Shown here: positions 62,613-64,000 of the stretch, one piece after another
How the letters are laid out: every line of letters begins with the position of its first letter
Numbering within the stretch: the first letter of the stretch is position 1
NCBI GenBank assembly: GCA_947303805.1
Contig: CAMYZE010000008.1
Location: 26,863 to 90,862 of the forward strand
From: an uncultured Clostridia bacterium
Lineage (GTDB): Bacteria > Bacillota > Clostridia > Lachnospirales > Lachnospiraceae
Reading direction: 5' to 3'
Length of the DNA stretch: 64,000 bases
Notes under the pieces: generated by a model
What the model was told of the DNA's origin: nothing
The model's database searches: none
What the model saw: the letters and a program-made list of their open reading frames with translations, nothing else
Position numbers and translations under genes: made by a program

Positions 62613-63182
62613 ATGATTTTAACACTTTTTACAACTTTTTTTAAAATCGGTCTTTTCACTTTTGGCGGTGGATATGGAATGATATCTATTGTTAAAGATG
62701 AGTGCATTGATAAGAAAAATTGGATTACAAATGATGAATTTGTAAATCTTATTGCAGTGGCAGAAAGTACACCTGGACCAATAGCAGTGAATATGGCAAC
62801 TTATATTGGATATAAACAGGCAAAGCTAATAGGATCAATTGCTGCAACGATAGGAGTTGTATTGCCATCTATAATTATCATATATATTATAGCGATATAT
62901 TTAAAAGATTTTCTAAAATACAAAATTGTTGCCAATGCATTTTTTGGAATACGAATTGCTGTGGCAATTATAATTATGCGTACTGCATGCAATCTTATAA
63001 AGAATGAGATTAATAATTCGGACAAAAAAGCACTCATTACTATTTTATTTGTATTTTTCACAATTATATTCTTTATTATTGAAATATATGATATTAATAT
63101 AAGTTCAGTAGTCTTGATATTCTCAGCAATTGGACTTGGAATCATTATGAGCATAGTGAGGTATAGAAATGATATACATTAA
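62613..63182 (+). CDS. Chromate transporter (ChrA) half protein, N-terminal-type
   Basis: A 189-residue half-size ChrA protein. FFKIGLFTFGGGYGMISIVKDE at the start and LIAVAESTPGPIAVNMATYI near residue 47 are the ChrA signatures. Two half-size genes in tandem form the usual Firmicute version. Chromate is the historical substrate; the natural ion is uncertain. It overlaps the second half by 14 bases. Confidence 0.92.
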   Translation: MILTLFTTFFKIGLFTFGGGYGMISIVKDECIDKKNWITNDEFVNLIAVAESTPGPIAVNMATYIGYKQAKLIGSIAATIGVVLPSIIIIYIIAIYLKDFLKYKIVANAFFGIRIAVAIIIMRTACNLIKNEINNSDKKALITILFVFFTIIFFIIEIYDINISSVVLIFSAIGLGIIMSIVRYRNDIH

Positions 63183-63876
63183 ACTCATAATTGATTTTTT
63201 CATAGTTGGCATTTTAAGTTTTGGTGGAGCATACGCTGCCATACCACTTATAAAAGATGTAGCAACTCATTATGATGTAATCACCGATGAATTGTTAGTA
63301 GATTTTATTGCGATTTCGGAAAGTACACCTGGATCTGTAGCTGTAAATCTTGCTACATTTGTCGGAGCCGAAGTTGCTGGAATACCTGGTGCAATTGTTG
63401 CTACATTTGCTGAAATTTTACCTGCATTTGCGATAATACTTGTATTCACTATTTGCTTTAGTGATTTGTTGAAGAACAAAAGAGTGGAGTACGCTTTATC
63501 AATTATTAGGCCATGTATAGTAGGACTTATAATGGCTGTAGGTATAAGTTTATATTATAAGCAGATAGTTCCTAATCTTATTAAATATATTGATTTGGAG
63601 AAATATATAAAATCAATATCAGAGAAGATAGCAGTAGATATACCAGTAGATGTGAATATTAATGCATTGGCATATGAAGATCTTCTATATTTTTTCTATA
63701 TTTTTAAGTTAATTGTTATAACTATACTTATATTTGTATCAATAATCATATATAAGAAAGTTTTTAAGAAAAAAATGTCTGCTATATTAATCATTATATT
63801 AGGAGCGATTTTTGGCATATTATTTGGAGGATTTGGAGAAAAAGCACTTGAATATATGTCAGAATTAGCAAAATAA
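63169..63876 (+). CDS. Chromate transporter (ChrA) half protein, second copy
   Basis: The partner half of the pair, 235 residues, with LSFGGAYAAIPLIKDVATHY at the start and FIAISESTPGSVAVNLATFVG near residue 45. A loop near residues 140-165 makes it longer than the first half. Together they should form the functional transporter in the membrane. A -10-like box and an adjacent lipoprotein start follow at 63914. Confidence 0.92.
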   Translation: MIYIKLIIDFFIVGILSFGGAYAAIPLIKDVATHYDVITDELLVDFIAISESTPGSVAVNLATFVGAEVAGIPGAIVATFAEILPAFAIILVFTICFSDLLKNKRVEYALSIIRPCIVGLIMAVGISLYYKQIVPNLIKYIDLEKYIKSISEKIAVDIPVDVNINALAYEDLLYFFYIFKLIVITILIFVSIIIYKKVFKKKMSAILIIILGAIFGILFGGFGEKALEYMSELAK

Positions 63877-63910
63877 TTGATTTTTAGGTATAGTAATATT
63901 AAATATATTA

Positions 63911-63919
63911 TGATATAAT
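63911..63919 (+). promoter_or_regulatory. Extended -10 element before the last partial gene
   Basis: TGATATAAT (63911-63919), the same motif as in the tuf and 14740 promoters, only 6 bases before the ATG at 63926. No -35 box is convincing. Predicted start is at the ATG, again leaderless. Confidence 0.5.
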
Positions 63920-63925
63920 GAAAGT

Positions 63926-64000
63926 ATGTTTAAAAGGGTAAAAATTTCAATTTTACTTATTGCTTGTTTATTAATTACTAGTGTATTTTGTACCTGTGCA
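63926..64000 (+). CDS. Start of a lipoprotein gene, cut by the window edge
   Basis: ATG 63926 opens a frame of at least 25 codons: basic start (MFKRVK), hydrophobic stretch ISILLIACLLITSVFC and cysteines near residues 22 and 24 that fit a lipobox (TSVFC). This is a lipoprotein signal peptide at the start of a gene running off the window. It could be a binding protein; it has its own probable promoter, so it is not simply the last gene of the previous operon. Confidence 0.6.
   Translation, partial: MFKRVKISILLIACLLITSVFCTCA

Noticed and set aside
1..64000. CRISPR array, prophage, insertion sequence
   Set aside because: No regularly spaced identical repeats, transposase, integrase or phage structural genes were seen.

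Overview
The window is an AT-rich, gene-dense stretch of a low-GC Firmicute, most likely class Clostridia and Lachnospiraceae-like. The evidence is the str operon (rpsL-rpsG-fusA-tuf), the chain asp23/gls24-nusB-xseA-xseB-ispA-dxs-tlyA-nadK-argR-recN, GGAGG-type ribosome binding sites, lipoprotein signals and a CD1871A-type small CXXC protein. Almost all genes lie on the + strand; only mutS2 is on the - strand. I see no insertion sequence, prophage or CRISPR array. The species call is an inference from gene order and protein style; no database was searched.

Layout. 1-3606: tail of a probable substrate-binding protein and the livHMGF branched-chain amino acid importer. 3617-9940: cell-surface genes, namely two lipoproteins (one PstS-like) and a tandem pair of large secreted proteins of unknown function, with GC-rich palindromic repeats between them. 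9959-14704: str operon with strong promoters, a long leader hairpin and three copies of a 23-nt hairpin repeat. 14720-16833: a 48-residue CXXC protein, a polyferredoxin-like membrane protein and a short CNNM-type membrane protein. 16867-25196: DUF2156 protein, DMT transporter (apparent ATT start), a membrane protein with a worn HATPase-like tail, and two SpoIIE-type phosphatases with different sensors flanking an RlmD-like rRNA methyltransferase. 25211-31161: AlkD, CDF metal exporter, a small acidic protein, a YhiN-type flavoprotein and an MBOAT/SGNH acyl-transfer pair.

31163-32711: tRNA-Gly(CCC), a candidate structured RNA with its own promoter and U-tract, then rpsF-ssb-rpsR. 32713-37339: sugar nucleotidyltransferase with an unusual cysteine cluster, DUF5711 protein and convergent mutS2. 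37377-48025: the long housekeeping operon from asp23 to a lipoprotein peptidyl-prolyl isomerase; spoIVB and spo0A, which often follow recN in spore-forming clostridia, are absent. 48022-51812: flippase-like protein, glycosyltransferase, orphan polysaccharide ABC permease, and PlsC. 51797-57427: two-component system followed by a three-gene export-like system whose ATPase has lost most catalytic motifs. 57424-61090: potABC without potD, plus type II pantothenate kinase. 61090-64000: GT-C-like membrane protein, a split chromate-transporter pair and the start of a lipoprotein gene.

Most promising for new biology: the degenerate ABC system (53573-57427), the secreted paralog pair (6636-9940), the candidate RNA at about 31286-31416, the partner-switching cluster (18715-25196), the 23-nt G·A-hairpin repeat family, and several genes whose -10 box lies so close to the ATG that their mRNAs should be leaderless.
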